A stretch of 64,000 bases of DNA from Ceratorhiza oryzae-sativae (lineage: Eukaryota > Basidiomycota > Agaricomycetes > Cantharellales > Ceratobasidiaceae), in NCBI GenBank assembly GCA_030998015.1, contig JARWMV010000237.1:682001-746000 (forward strand), given 5' to 3'. Both the position numbers and the translations under genes were made by a program. Numbering within the stretch: the first letter of the stretch is position 1; every line of letters begins with the position of its first letter. The notes under the pieces are model-generated. The model was not told the DNA's origin, ran no database searches, and saw only the letters and a program-made list of their open reading frames with translations. This document shows, piece after piece, positions 1 to 12,475 of the stretch.

Positions 1-2403
1 GGTCGTCGCTACCGAGCTCGCGCTAGACACAACGACCGACATGGGTGCAGTCTGGTCAGTCTCTTCCTGTGCTTGCTCCTGCCCCTTTTGTTCGAGTGGC
101 TGATCCTGTGGTTGTACGTCCAGCTCGGGTTCTGGTGATGCATCCCGCAAAGGCTGCAGTGGCGTTTCCGGCTGGAGTTCTGGCTGTACGATAGACCCAT
201 GCTCAGATGGTGCCCGTTCCTCTTCCTGCTGGGTCTTCTCTTCAACCATAATCGGCATCTCCGTCGCAGTCGAATCCCGCTCTCCAGCGCCAATGGGGCC
301 AACATCTTCAGCCCCAGACTCGGCGTACGACGGACGAATTTGAATTGGCTGGGGTGTGAGTTGATCGTGTATCGGTGAGTGTGGTCGCAAGTCATTAGAC
401 TCCGGTTGGGGTTCGTCAAGCTCAGGTCGCGAGTCGGCAAATTCAGGCTGATCGCGCGTTGGGGGCTGGACCCAATACGATTGCTGGCCTTGCGCCTCCT
501 CTTCGTAAGCCGGCCGTTCCGAGCTTGGAGTCACCATCTGCTCAGCACTGTGGCGGCTACGGTCGTCTTCACTACTCTCTTCATTTCCCCTATCTTCGCT
601 CGAGACGCTCGGTCGCCGGCCCCACCTTGCCCGAGTTCCTGGTGTACCGTTAGGGTAAGCCGAGGCCGAGGCCTCGCTCTCACTCGCACTGGTGCTGCTC
701 ATCGTCCGCGCGTGGTCAGACACACTGGGCGGAGCAGCTGGAACCTGGAACACGAGCGGAGACATTCCCCCTGTCAGACCAACATACCCGGCGGTGGCAT
801 GCCTCGTCAAGCAGCTCCGGACCGCAGTTACGCAATCTCCACCGGCTCGCAAGGTCCCGGTTGCGGCTTGAACTGCCACGGCCTTTTCTTCTTCCTCCCG
901 TCCGACGGCGTTGCCGAGCGCTCCGACAGGAGCGAGCATACGTTTGACAGCCTCAACCAGGACGCTCGTTGCTGCGTACAACGCATCCTTGGCCGCGCCC
1001 AGCGCAACCTTTTCGGGGCCCACTACCGCCGGATGATCACATACCGCGCCGACAATGGTCAGTACCTGTCGAACCTTGTCGACCGTCTCGCGCGTCATCT
1101 CGATCAGATGACCTTTGCTGGACGCGTGTGAAGTGCGGGAATGGGAATGGACATGTCCGATAAAGGCGGCAATTGTGGAGAGCAGATGGTCATGGGTTGT
1201 TCGGAGGGCGGAGAGTAATTCCGAGGCGGGTACGGTACCGCTCGGGAATTGAGGTGCCGGAGAAGGTGGGGAAGTCGAGGAAGATACGGAAGAGAGTGAC
1301 GAGGCCGACGCGCTGCTTAACCGAGTCGCAACAGCGGCGTTGGATGTGCTGGCTGTCGCAGGGATGGTGGCGGTTATCGATAGTTGGGGTAATTGACGCC
1401 GTTCTGCAACATACACCCCACAAGAGACGGCGACCTCGACGTATCGCTTGCATGACGCGAAGACGGTGTCGCCGTACCGAAGCATACTCTCAGCGAGCCA
1501 AGCACGCTCGTCGTCGGGGACATCGGCAGCCGAGGCCTTTTTGCTGATGCTGACGAGGCGGCCAAGCTCCTGGAGGACGTCGGACCGTGCTCGGGCAAGG
1601 TGAGGATAGCGTGTGAGGGCGGGTGCGGTCTTTTGCAGGCAATCTGTCGCTGTGAGGACCGTCCGAACCGAGGAAATAACACAGGCCGTCGAGGGCTGGT
1701 AGTGTGAAATGCGGGCGGCATGGACCGAGGTGTTCAGAACAAGGAGGGCATGATAGAGCGAGACCATGACGCGCGGACATGATTCGGCGTCGCTGCCGCT
1801 CTCGGACGAGGGGGATCCCTTGCGCTGTGCGAGGTCATGAGCCGGTTCATCCGAATCCAGGGGCTCAGCGGCCACTCACTCTGTGCTTTCTGCCGGCCTT
1901 GACATAGTTGGATGGAAACCAGCCGCGGCGCCTTCCAACTCGCCGTCCCACCATCCGGTCTCGTCTAGCAAAACAGACAGGAGCGGCAACGGGTGAGCCT
2001 AGAAGAGCAGTGCGGCGACGAGGGCAATACATTACCCACCCTTGTTGAGCACATGTATCACCTGGCCCGCACGGAAGGAAAGACATGTGCTGTTGGCGTT
2101 GCCGGGCACAAAGTCGTGCATGGCCAGCACATACTCGCTGTCACCGCGGCCGGCCATGGGGTCGTCGCAAGCAGGGTCGTCGTCAGAATGGTCGGGAGGA
2201 GCAGGCGAACATGGTGGCGGTGCCAGGGTCTTGTTTACGTCGCAGCCCGACGTGAGCGCGCCGGGTGCCCCGTGCGGAAGACGTCCAGAACATCGTGACC
2301 CGCTAATCAGTCGCGATGGCCGTCCCCCACGCCCGAACCGGCGCCCACCCGCCCCCGCCACATCGACATCGACGCGCCACCGCCCCCCCGCGCCGACGAT
2401 CAC
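1..2403 (-). CDS. SH3-domain protein, probable Cdc25/Ste6-type Ras GEF (partial, C-terminus off left edge)
   Basis: The N-terminal exon encodes a Pro/Ser-rich stretch followed by the first half of an SH3 domain (YVLAMHDF, then LSFRAGQVIHVLNKG). After an intron near 1988-2035 the SH3 ends in GWFPSNYV. Another intron near 1838-1875 leads into a frame that stays open to base 1, helical at first and then Ser/Pro/Glu/Gln-rich. An N-terminal SH3 followed by a long helical/low-complexity linker is the layout of fungal Cdc25/Ste6 Ras guanine nucleotide exchange factors, but the RasGEF_N and catalytic RasGEF domains would lie outside the window, so the function is inferred. The SH3 core reads GWWDGELEG in one frame and GWFPSNYV in another, one base apart around 1922-1932. 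A shifted splice site keeps a frame open but loses the Trp pair. The start codon at 2403 is the longest option, not proven. Other SH3 adaptors cannot be excluded. Confidence 0.6.
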
Positions 2404-4971
2404 GCATTACCCCACGCCCTTCTGTAGATCACCCGCATATATCATGTCCCTCGACCACATCAGACCCTCGAGAAATCCTCTGCGCTTCTCCCATCATTCA
2501 ATGTGCCCTGCGTCGACCGCGTTGGTGTATACACCACATCTGGACACATACGACTGCAGCCTTGTTCAAATGAAGAGCTCCTATCCTGACGTCTGTGAGA
2601 TTTTTCTACACCCAAACACCATCTGACAAAGTCAATCTAGCCTCGCCACTCATACATTTTTCGCATCAGAACGCACGTCTCCCTTGTCGGAATCATCCCA
2701 CTCTGGACAGAAAAGTCAAGACTTTAACATTTCAGGCACAACCGCAAAAAAGTCAACCAGGTTCAGACATGCCACCCCCCCCAACAGGTAGTCAACAGTG
2801 GATACAAAGTCCAAGACCACGGGCATCAAGTCTCAAATTGTGCAGGATAAACCCCACGTATAGAGACCAGGCGCCCAAAGCAACCATGCTGCGCCCGTCT
2901 TGCGCTTGGTGTTATTGTGTGATAACTCGAAATCTGGTCCAAGTCAGCAGATGCTACTTTTCCATATATGAAGTTCTCCTTTACCTTTTTTATATATCAC
3001 TTATATCGCACAATTCATGCTGATCTTCAGTGCTCGGGGCGTCGGTATATGGTAAACACGAAATGAACAGAACCGATCCTGGTTTCCACGGGCGGACCGA
3101 TGGCAGATCATTCATATTGGCGTAAGCAATCGCTCGGTCGCTTCTTCTTCAGCCCATGGACCCCTGCTTCAGCCGTTCATTATCGCCGTCACTTCGACGG
3201 ATTGTCATCCAGTTTTCTCTTCGTATAATGCAATACATTCCTCTCATCCGTTTACGCGATCCAGACCTGGTTCACACTCGCAGCCGGGCATGTGATGATC
3301 ATGAAAATGCAAGCCACTACTCTCTCGCCGAATAGGCCGAATTGAAACGCGCATAAATATATCCTACGTTAGCAGAGACTTGGGCGTATCCCGAGATGAT
3401 TCGCAAGAAGCCCGTGTACCTAAATGGCCGCTAACCTACTCATTCAACTTATCAATCAGTAGCAATCGTTCAACGACGAATGTTTCCATCAAATGAAGGC
3501 TTACGCTCTCATTAGTCCTCAGATCGCTCGCTGGCTAACATACAAACACAAAATCCCCCAGCTTCCAATCGTAAATCTATCGACTGACGTTATCCATAGT
3601 CCTATCTGACGGAGTGCCTGGCGGGTATGTTACATTCTGTTAAAGGGCCCCTATATTTAGGTTAGTGCAGCCAAAGCTCACGAACTGAAACGTGGCCTTG
3701 TCCGGTCGTTGCCCTCGTTCTTAGCGCGCCGGGCGAGGAGATTGGGATCAATGTCACACGTTCAATGGCGGGATGTACGTTAAATCCCAAGGTATTGCGA
3801 GTTCTTGCGTACGCGGAGTGATCCAGAATCCATACTGACCCAAAACCTGTGGGATTGATGGCATAGACACCTATGGATGAGCTGCGCCGTCGCAGCCGAC
3901 AATGTGCTCACTATATTAGCAAGTTTTATTTATTTATTTTACACAATAGGCTTCGTATATACTCGCACACGCCGATTCTCTCGTGCTTTACTGCATCAAT
4001 AGGAATCGAAAGAGCGGCTTGGCACAAATCGCTCAATTTCTCAATGGAACTGCGGGCACCACTTCAGAATCCACCTCGGCAGCTTGCACATTATCACTGA
4101 CCCAACTAACCAATGTGGGGATAGCCTTTTTAACATTCCGATAAACCAACTGAATACCAATCACCCTGACAATAGGAAGGATGGTTTTTAATCAATCCAT
4201 TTCTGGCCATAGAGTTCAGATATGTCTATGGTGCTAGTTTCTTGTATACTCTAAATCCGCACGTGCTTAAACGTTTGACAGATGCATGCTTTTTTGGCAG
4301 GCGGGTACCCTGGAAACATCACAAACCAACCCACACAAATCAGGAGTCTATGGTCTAGCTTCATCATCCTTCTACATCTCAACTAAACCTGAAATGTGCT
4401 CCGTCAGTCGGGCAACCAGCCTTCCGAGTGGGCCATGGCTTGCAGCAACGTGCCGTTCGTGGGGCCGTTCATGCCGCAGGATATTATAACGGAAGTCTCC
4501 ATCGCTGGTGTAACAGACAGAGAAGCTAATAACGTTGCGGCCTCCAAATCTGAATGTATAAAATCGGCCAGAGGATCAAGAACCTAAAGACCCTATCGTG
4601 TGGCATGTATGTAAATCTGTTGTAGCTGGCTCCTGTATGCGCAGCCACTCTTATTCAATTATCGGTTTAACTAGATCTGCATGAGTATCATGTGACATGG
4701 TTATCCAACTTGCTCTGAATTGCATTACGTGGATACGGAATCTTCAAGTAGATATACATGTAAGCGAAAGACTGAACGAAGGACAAAAAAAAAATGCACA
4801 TCGAGGATTAGCCTCGCCCCCAGAATGGAACTATCTCTCAGAGAATAAGTGTCTAAACGAATATCAGCGCAAAGCGGTTGTGCGCACATCTACAAAAGCT
4901 CAATATATGCATCTTGAAGTAACAGTACGAGAAAACACGGGGCCAAAAGATCAGCATTCATTTACCTCGAC
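2404..4971. other. gene-poor intergenic stretch of about 2.5 kb
   Basis: No open frame here has exon-like structure or recognisable protein similarity. Open stretches around 2316-3023 (+) and 4697-5254 (+) are low-complexity or antisense to the neighbouring gene. The DNA is richer in A/T than the flanking genes. I see no terminal repeats, tandem arrays or RNA gene. Confidence 0.5.
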
Positions 4972-6931
4972 TCAATCTCGATGCCTTTCTCCCTCCATTC
5001 CCGCAATCCCACCTGCTAGGCCCATGCTAGCAAGTTTCGACTGCCCACCTCCACGTCTTGGTCGGCTAGATTCACCATCGGTGATGTCCAATTCGGTGAT
5101 CTCTCCCTGGTTGAGGTCAACCTCGCTAACCTTTCGGGTATCGGCCTCGGGGTCATCGTCATCACGACCAAGGTCTATGCCTTTGAAAGACACCGTGTCG
5201 ATAGACTCGGCCTTGACACGGCGTGTGCGTGGTTCGGGCATAATCGTGAACTGAGTGTGTCGGTGTGTGTCGCCTTTGACAGCGCGAGGGCCGTTCTTGT
5301 CATTACCGCCGTTGATTCGAGAACTAAGCCAGAAAGTGGTATGAGAGCGCTAGATATGATGTCAAAATATGGACCAGACAAGAGACAGAAGTATTTACTT
5401 GAGCAAATTCAATATCGCCGTCCCCAGTCACACCCATAGTTCCAGCAGGGCTCTTTAGGCTCTCGCGGCTAATGGTCGGGATCAGCGATAGCCCCCAAAT
5501 AAATAAATAACAACATACGAATTCAGAGTGCGAAGCAAACTGATTCCGTAGAATTTGGCCTGGACGCAGATAAAGGGGACCGCAATAAAGCTACTATACT
5601 TGGGCTAATCTCGTGAGCCAGAGCAAATGAATGGACCGACATCGGGCTCACTTGAATGGTGTATTCTATCGCGAGCCCAATCGCAATCAAGGTCGCCGGC
5701 AGCTGGGACTCGAACGCAACTCGTGCAAGTTGGGCGATCATGGAGCCTGTTCTCGGTTGGCCTGTTTTCCCTCTTAGCAGATATTGTAAAACTAAAGTGC
5801 CCCTGGTTAATATCGGACAGATGCGAGGCCGTATTGCGACGTACTGATACCAGTGATAAGAAGGTCCGCTACCACAGTAGAGAACAACCAGACATATGTC
5901 GGAATTTTCACATCCCCAGCATGCAACACTGATCCAAACTTGACGGACATGATTTTGACAGCGATGCCGCCAGCAAGGGCTGCCAGTGCGAATGTCCCGA
6001 TGATGCCAACAACGAAAATATTACGGTCAGTGACCTATGAGAGGGTTAGCAGACTGAACAATGCCATTATAGCGCATATATTCACCTTCCACGCTCGGAT
6101 TGTGAAGAACGCTTGGACAACAATGACAGTCATCGCGTCCAGCACGCAATAATTTGAAAGCTGTCAACGCAGAGATTGATCCACAAGATGATCAACAAAA
6201 CGAAATACACCCAAGATCCTATTGGTAAACATGCTTGGAAGCGTTAAACACGGCCAAGGACTTACGTATTTGAGCGATAACAGTAAACCCTGTTAGATAG
6301 CAAATGTGAGATAGAATAGCCGTAAATCATAAACCCACGCACGTAGGAGCCGAAGTTGTATACGAAAATATCGTATATCCATGCCCAGGTGTAAACGGTA
6401 ATGGCCCTGCACACGACGATCGATTAGAAAACGTGAAGTCGAAACACTCGGGAAATAGAAGCACGAACAGATTCATAACCAATACATATGCGACGATCAT
6501 TTTGAGGTACGACCTATCCTTCTTGCCCAGGCTAGCGTATGCGCCGCATTGCATCAAAAGAACACCACAGAGCAGGGTGTCGAGAATCATGGCTATGACG
6601 AAGGGCTGATCGTGTTTTGCCATTCAGACACAACGACAAACGAGCGTCAGGGTGGAGGTCGCGGGCCACAATCCGAAACCGAAACATGCGGCGACGAACA
6701 AGCAGGGTCGCGGTGGTCAGTACGCCAGGGAATGGCCGAGCCGAAGGGGAGATCGGAATGCCAGCGCAAGCAAGAATAGGGTGAAAAACGGGTGGAGTGG
6801 CGCAAGGTGAAGTTGGATGAGCCCACGTAACCGGGCAGTTGGTATACACTTACCCCTAAGCTCAGCGACTTTTTCGACGCAAACAATGTCCCGGCGATTC
6901 GGTTGAGCTCATCCATCGACGGCGCACCCAT
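4972..6931 (-). CDS. DUF6534-like multi-pass membrane protein (copy 1)
   Basis: A multi-exon gene encoding an integral membrane protein. Exon 1 starts MGAPSMDELNRIAG at 6931 and ends LSLG at a GTAAGT donor. The next exon begins PFVIAMILDTLLCGVLLMQC and continues through GKKDRSYLKM. A following exon contains TVYTWAWIYDIFVYNFGSY, then VTDRNIFVVGIIGTFALAAL, then SQLPATLIAIGLAIEYTIQ. The C-terminal cytoplasmic tail is charged (DLGRDDDDPEADTRK) and ends at 4972. Hydrophobic segments alternating with short charged loops match the agaricomycete DUF6534 layout of about seven helices; these proteins have no established function. A clear paralogue lies at 21194-22865 on the same strand with the same exon order. 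Exact joins in the middle of the gene are uncertain. Confidence 0.7.
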
Positions 6932-7377
6932 CTTGGCTCTCGCTAGGGGCTTCTGTCGGCACGGGCGGGCGGATGCAGAAGGAAAGGGGGGAAGGAAGGG
7001 AAGGGGGGAGAGTGGGGAGGGAGAACGAGCACGGCTAGTTATACCGCACCCTCCATCACAGGAGACCGAAGACCGTGCCAAACAAGTCATGGCCTAACCC
7101 TGCTTCACTCGGTGTGGATCAAGACAGTAGAAGCCAGTCCCTGACCAAATTTATGAGCGGTTACGGTGTTCAAAAGGCCTGATTTGGCAGCCACTCAGCC
7201 AGATTAGAACCACAAGCCGTATGCGTCCCTTGCCGACGACCCTGACGACCGGCCGCCCGGCAAAAAGGGTTGGGAGTGTCCCTATGCAAATGTGGCACTC
7301 TGCACAAACCACCGAACCACAGATAATAAAAATGGATTGTCAATGCAACAGATACAGCAATACGTGAATGGGCCATC

Positions 7378-9132
7378 TCATGCGAAGTATTGGAGCTCGT
7401 TTTTCTTCTTGCTTTGTACTGCACACATCTACGTCAGCGCCCGGCACTCCCACTCTGCATTGCGAATCCTTGCTCACCTTCTGAAATCCCGCTCAAGAAG
7501 TGCTCGTGGCTCAACCTCGTCGCACCCTCGCGCAGTGCGATCATCCCCGCCTCGACACAGACAGCCTTGAGCTGTGCGCCGTTGAACTCATCCGTACTTC
7601 GGGCAAGTTCTTCATAGTTCACGCCAGGCCCAACGTTCATTTTCCGCGAGTGAATCTCCAGAATCCGCGCGCGCGCCGACTCGTTTGGTAGCGGGAATTC
7701 AATTTTTCTGTCCAGACGACCTGAGCGGAGGAGGGCAGGGTCTAGGATATCAATACGGTTAGTCGCCGCAATCACCTAGCATCACGGCGATCCAAACCAA
7801 GGTAAGCAGGATCTCGCGGCGGTTAGAGCGGGGTATGTACCTTAATCCGCTCGTCGCTGCTGAATCCATCGAGCTGGTTGAGGAGCTCGAGCATGGTGCG
7901 TTGGACCTCACGGTCACCACTCTTGTCCGAGTCGAACCGTTTGGTACCAATGGCGTCGAGTTCGTCAATGAAGATAATAGACGGAGCCTTCTCCTTCGCC
8001 AATTCAAACGCATCTCGCACGAGCTTCGCGCCATCACCGATAAACATCTGAACCAGAGATGGACCAGCGAGCTTCAGGTAACAAGCATTTGTTTGCGCGG
8101 CACATGCCCGTGCCATCAGAGTCTTGCCGGTCCCTTGATTTAGGTTTGTTAGCAGTTCGTTTCGGATGATGCTTTAACCGTACCAGGAGGTCCGTACATC
8201 AGTGCGCCCTTTGGCGGTCGGATACCCAAGGTCTTAAACTTGTCTGCCTGTTGCATCGGCAAGACGATAGCCTCGACCAACTCCTCAATCTGCTTGTCCA
8301 AGCCACCGATATCGGTATAGGTTTCGGTCGGACGCTCGTCAACCTCCATGGCCTTGACTCGTGAATCATATTCGGCGGGAAGGGTGTCGAGAACCAAGTA
8401 TGAGTCTTTATTTACGCCAATAAGATCGCCTGGTTTGAGTTGAGAGGCGGGAACAAGACCGATGAGGGGTAGGAAGATCGTCTGTGCAAAGAATTTAAAG
8501 TAGTTGAGGCTTATGCCCGTAATCGCCGCAAAAGGAAACACACACCTGCCGTGTCGAGGTTTTGATGACTGCACACTTGCCACTGCGCATAGAGTCCAGG
8601 TCCTGATTCGCGCCGTCTTCCTCTACCTCTGGGTCTACGTCTAGGATCTTTGTGCACAGTCAGTAGTATGCTAATATGTATAAGCAGCGAACCCACCTCG
8701 ACGACGTTTCCAACTAGATATGGCAGAACCTTGTTCTGTTTAATCTTCTCCCCATTGTCACGAATCTTCTCTTTCATCGCGGAATGTTCGTGGCTCAGTC
8801 GTAGAGTCTCTGAGCGCATCACCTGAGATATATTAGCGTGAGCACAACTAGGAATCCCCATGCTCTCCATAGACCGAGCTGCCAAAACCAAACAGGCTCA
8901 CCTTGATGTCGTTATCTATCAACCTTGTTCTCGTATTTATATCTTCTACCGGCGCATTTCTCACGTCCTCGGGAATATCCTCAAACGTATCCTCGGGTTC
9001 TGGGGCGTCTGCCTCGATGGGCTGAGCCTGGTCCTCCTTCCTATCGGCAGATGGGGCAGACGACATCTGAGCATCCTTTGTGTCTCCAGGACCAGGGTTG
9101 GAGTTTGGGTTGGGTGGCGGAGCAGAGGACAT
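7378..9132 (-). CDS. RPT5: 26S proteasome regulatory subunit RPT5 (6A/PSMC3), AAA+ ATPase
   Basis: One of the six ATPases of the proteasome base, which unfold substrates and feed them into the 20S core. The exons read cleanly as 8902-9132, 8697-8822, 8546-8647, 8184-8481, 7841-8133, 7478-7775 and 7378-7418, giving 462 residues, normal for the family. Visible features are an acidic N-terminus and coiled coil, an OB region ([20 protein letters not shown]), Walker [16 protein letters not shown] split by an intron, Walker [12 protein letters not shown], the second region of homology ([20 protein letters not shown]), and a C-terminal tail ending LQYFA. That tail fits the hydrophobic-aromatic-x motif that docks into the 20S alpha ring and is also the binding site for the chaperone Nas2. 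The start at 9132 is the first ATG in frame with the family N-terminus. It is divergent from the CTK2-like gene, with only 93 bp between the two start codons. Confidence 0.97.
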
Positions 9133-9225
9133 GGCGAATAGGTCGAAGTCGTTGACAGGCGCGACGCGTGTGTGCTTGGGTTTGTGATGGACCCCGCAAG
9201 CGCCAGAATTACATAATGAAATGAT
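9133..9225. promoter_or_regulatory. 93-bp divergent intergenic region between RPT5 and the CTK2-like cyclin
   Basis: The two ATG codons at 9132 (minus) and 9226 (plus) are 93 bp apart, so core promoter elements and both 5' leaders must be shared or must overlap the coding sequences. I see no TATA box in it. Co-regulation is an inference. Confidence 0.6.
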
Positions 9226-10741
9226 ATGTCGAGCCAACCATCACCAGCCCAGACTCCGCCGCCAGCGCCAGCGGTTCGTATCAAACGATATAGCCAATAT
9301 TTTAGTGCCGGAGATGTAGCGAGACTGTCCGAGAGGACCCGTGGAAACGCGAGCGAGGCGAGGGGAGAAAAGGCTCGGCAGCAAGCTTGTACATTCATCG
9401 ACGCGGTTGGCGTTCGGTCGGGCTTGTGAGTAGCTTGCTCAAGTGCTATTGTGATAAATGCTGATGGAATTTAAATGAATTATAAGCCCACGCAGGACAA
9501 TAGCCACCGCACAAAACTTGTATCATCGGTTTCACCTATTCTTTCCACTTGCGCAGTTTGACTTCTGTGTGAGTTGGTCGAACGTCACATCAACCTCAAG
9601 AGCTGACAACTTTTGCTCAGGATGTCACAATGGCCTGCCTCTACGTTTCTACCAAACTCCATGATACCTTAAAAAAGCCCCGCGATATACTCATGGCCTC
9701 GTACTTCATCCGCTACCCCGAACTCGCAGCCAAGTCCAAGACAGGGACCGACCTTGACATCGATCCTTCCGTGGGTTTCTCCGAGCTGCTCATGGTGCTC
9801 AATCTGACTGGATGATTCGGCGTTCCAGACCCTCGAAGCTGACCGTCACCGACTGATCACGATCGAGCGACTTATACTCGAGATGATTTGTTTCAACTTT
9901 CGGGTTAGATTGCCGTTCTCATACGTAATCAAGCTAAGCCGTGAGCTTCACGGTACGTTGCTCGTTCTCCCATCTTTGTGCCCTTACTGAATCCCGACCA
10001 TAGCATCAAAAGAGCTTGCGAAACTCGCATGGAGGTTAAGCATTGACAGGTTCGTTATCGTATCGTTCTCCAACCACGTTGGCTTGCGTACTTATGTTAT
10101 ATCCACGCAGCAACCGCACGCTTGTCTCGCTTCAATACCCGCCTCACACTATCGCACTTGGGTGCATTTACCTAGCTGCACTCCTCATGTCCGCCGATCC
10201 AAACGCCGCTGCTGTCTCGCCTTCCTATGATAATCGTGACCATTCGTTCAGGACAGATGACCCTGCAATGATCGTCGCAACCTTAACTCACCCGGGAGAA
10301 TGGGAGAACAAGTTCTTTTCCCGAGTTGAGCATCTTGAAGGCGAGTTGCTTGAACATATGCAATCTTATTATCCATCTCTGAATTTCGGACTCGACTTAG
10401 ATATTGCGCATGCACTTCTCGATCTATTACTTTCCAACCCGTCAAGCACATCTTTACACTCCAACACATCCCCAACAACGCCTTCCTCCCCTTCGCCATC
10501 ACAGCAACAACCTCAACCGTCACCCGCCGTATCCGTGGTTCCAAGCAATTATTCCACTGCCCAACTTACCCGCCTAAAGATCCAGTTAAGGGAGCAGGAA
10601 CAGCTTGAGCAACGAGATAGACGACCCGTATCGGTCAGAGCTCGAACTGCCATAGAGTCCGACACGATAATGGGTGGAGGCACAGGCCCAGACTCAAATG
10701 AAGGGACTGTTCGATTTTTATTTGGCTTGCCTGGAGAATGA
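9226..10741 (+). CDS. ctk2: CTD kinase I cyclin subunit (Ctk2/cyclin K-like)
   Basis: A cyclin that would activate a CDK (Ctk1/CDK12 type) phosphorylating the RNA polymerase II C-terminal domain. Exons 9226-9425, 9496-9568, 9621-9770, 9829-9952, 10004-10049 and 10111-10741 join in frame to 407 residues. The first cyclin fold is visible as TIATAQNLYHRFHLFFPLAQ and MACLYVSTKLHDTLKKPRDI, followed by ADRHRLITIERLILEMICFN. The second fold shows ASKELAKLAWRLSIDSNRT and PPHTIALGCIYLAALL. A Ser/Thr/Pro/Gln-rich linker follows, and the C-terminus is TVRFLFGLPGE, close to what I recall for fungal Ctk2. The intron between 9771 and 9828 removes an in-frame stop. Cyclin L/T types are alternatives; the second-fold sequence favours Ctk2. 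Confidence 0.85.
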
Positions 10742-10972
10742 GATATCGAATAATGCTTCTCTTTCATCCCAAAACGCTTCCCGGAGGACATCATTCAAAA
10801 TAATCTCGATGCCCGAGACGAGGTTGAATTGGGTTCAAGTTGTGCATGAATTCAATTTGTAAAGTTATGTTTCACAGAACCATCAGTTCGACAGAAGGAT
10901 GACCGAATACAGCCACCATGGAGCCGCGTAATCCAAACATACAGCAAAGCCGCATTCAGTTCAGTTAAAAGC

Positions 10973-12475
10973 TCATGCCCAAGGCATGATGTGTCCAAAA
11001 AACAACTTGCGGATACCAACGCAATCCCAGTTGTTGCCCGACCATCCGAGGGTGAGACGCTCGTCAGACCCAGGAGGCTCGCTCATATGCCGAGTCCATA
11101 CTCCGACTTGTGTGCCCGCCGGATACCCGACGGCGAGCGAAGCTTGGCCGGTTGATTCAAGGTGTGGGTGACTCACTTTCAATCGACCAACCACCCACTC
11201 GCTGGGGAAAGTACGCTTCTCAGTCATGAACGAGGCAAACGAGACTGCCCTTAGTGTCTGACATTCAGCTGCGAGAATGCTGACAGCCAAACGTTCAGCA
11301 CGTTTGATAGTTTTGTACCACTTGTTGGTACATTGTCGGCAGGGCGCTTCCCAGAAATCGCAGCTCGGAAGGCACGGAAGCTCGATGTCCGGCATGGGCG
11401 CGTTCTGGTATCGGTTGCTCCAGACTGCTTGGAACTCTGCGAGACTCCGAACTCCCATCCGCTCAAGCCATCGGTTCGTATCTGGAACCTTGTGGTACCT
11501 GATATGCTCCTTTGCAGAGCGGTGAGTGTCAACCGCTCGAAGCGGGATGAAATATACACCGATATGGAGGGTTTTCAGGTTGGGCAAGCAACGGAGGGCC
11601 TTGAGCGAATTCTAGCATATAGCATATCAGAGCATTCATACGAGTCGGCTTGAACGAGAGCGGAAACTCGCTCACCGCATAGTCCCTGACCCCAGCTAAA
11701 TCATAACCCTTCAAATAGCAGTTATGAAGGGCATGTTCTTGATGCAAGGACCAGTACACGCAATTGGGATTGTTGAACATAGTACAAAATACAATACGGA
11801 GGGCGACGATGTCTGGGCAAAGCGCCTGGCCTCAATGACCTCCGATTCAGATGCATGAACGCGAAAAAATTCGATTTCTTTGAGAGAAGCAGGCAGCCTA
11901 GCTACGAGGGGGTTGACTTGCCAGCTACCATCTGGCCGCTCGAAGGCATTTTGAAAGTCCAAGCTAGCAAATTGTAGCTGTGAATAGGGAGATAGATCCA
12001 GGGGGTCCATCAACCGTTCAAAAAGAACTACGGGACTACGAACCGAGTATTAGTAGATACTCGAAAGCCAAAAGCTAGGAATGTCTTACCGAGATAACCC
12101 CCATTCCGGTGCGGGTCTGAATGTATGCCAGTGGCGATTCCATTCATCGAGAATCATCCTGCCAAATGCCCTTGAAACGAGCAACAGCTCGATGAGGATG
12201 GAGCCCTGGGCGGGGGCATTGTAGCCGAGTCGATAGTCTCGTACATTATGCTCGTGAACTAAGGAGTTGACGAGGTTTTGTACAATGAGACGCTGGATTT
12301 CGTTGGGGATTATTGCAACTGCTGGACGGCTGGGCTCCGGCTCTGGTGCTTGTTGCAATAAGAACACCTTCTTGACCTGGAGCACAAAGCTTCGCGGCAA
12401 ATCCAAGCCGATTCCAAATAGCGAAGAAGGTAGGTGTTTGCGGGTCCTACTCGGATTGAGCCTGAATGTCGTCAT
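10973..12475 (-). CDS. uncharacterised F-box-like protein
   Basis: Four or so exons. The first (12475 down to about 12089) begins MTTFRLNPSRTRKHL and holds an F-box-like motif, AIIPNEIQRLIVQNLV, followed by a helical segment (LLLVSRAFGRMILDEWNRHW). Middle exons contain LPASLKEIEFFRVHASESE, resembling a leucine-rich-repeat strand. The last exon (from about 11587) begins MPNLKTLHIGVYFIPLRAVD and ends FFGHIMPWA at 10973. This resembles the many agaricomycete F-box/LRR proteins that could serve as substrate receptors of SCF ubiquitin ligases, but the F-box match is weak and no substrate can be suggested. Exon joins between 11590 and 12090 are approximate. Confidence 0.6.

Noticed and set aside
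379..1131. A 250-codon plus-strand open frame
   Set aside because: It lies antisense to the long open minus-strand frame of the SH3/RasGEF-like gene and has no motif; its composition is a shadow of the GC-rich coding strand.
4697..5254. A 185-codon plus-strand open frame
   Set aside because: Its second half is antisense to the Asp-rich tail exon of the DUF6534-like gene and the first half has no recognisable content.
5700..5720. tRNA-like B box (GTTGCGTTCGAGTCCC on the minus strand)
   Set aside because: It codes for VAFESQ in the DUF6534-like gene, whose paralogue conserves the flanking coding sequence; no A box or clover-leaf fits.
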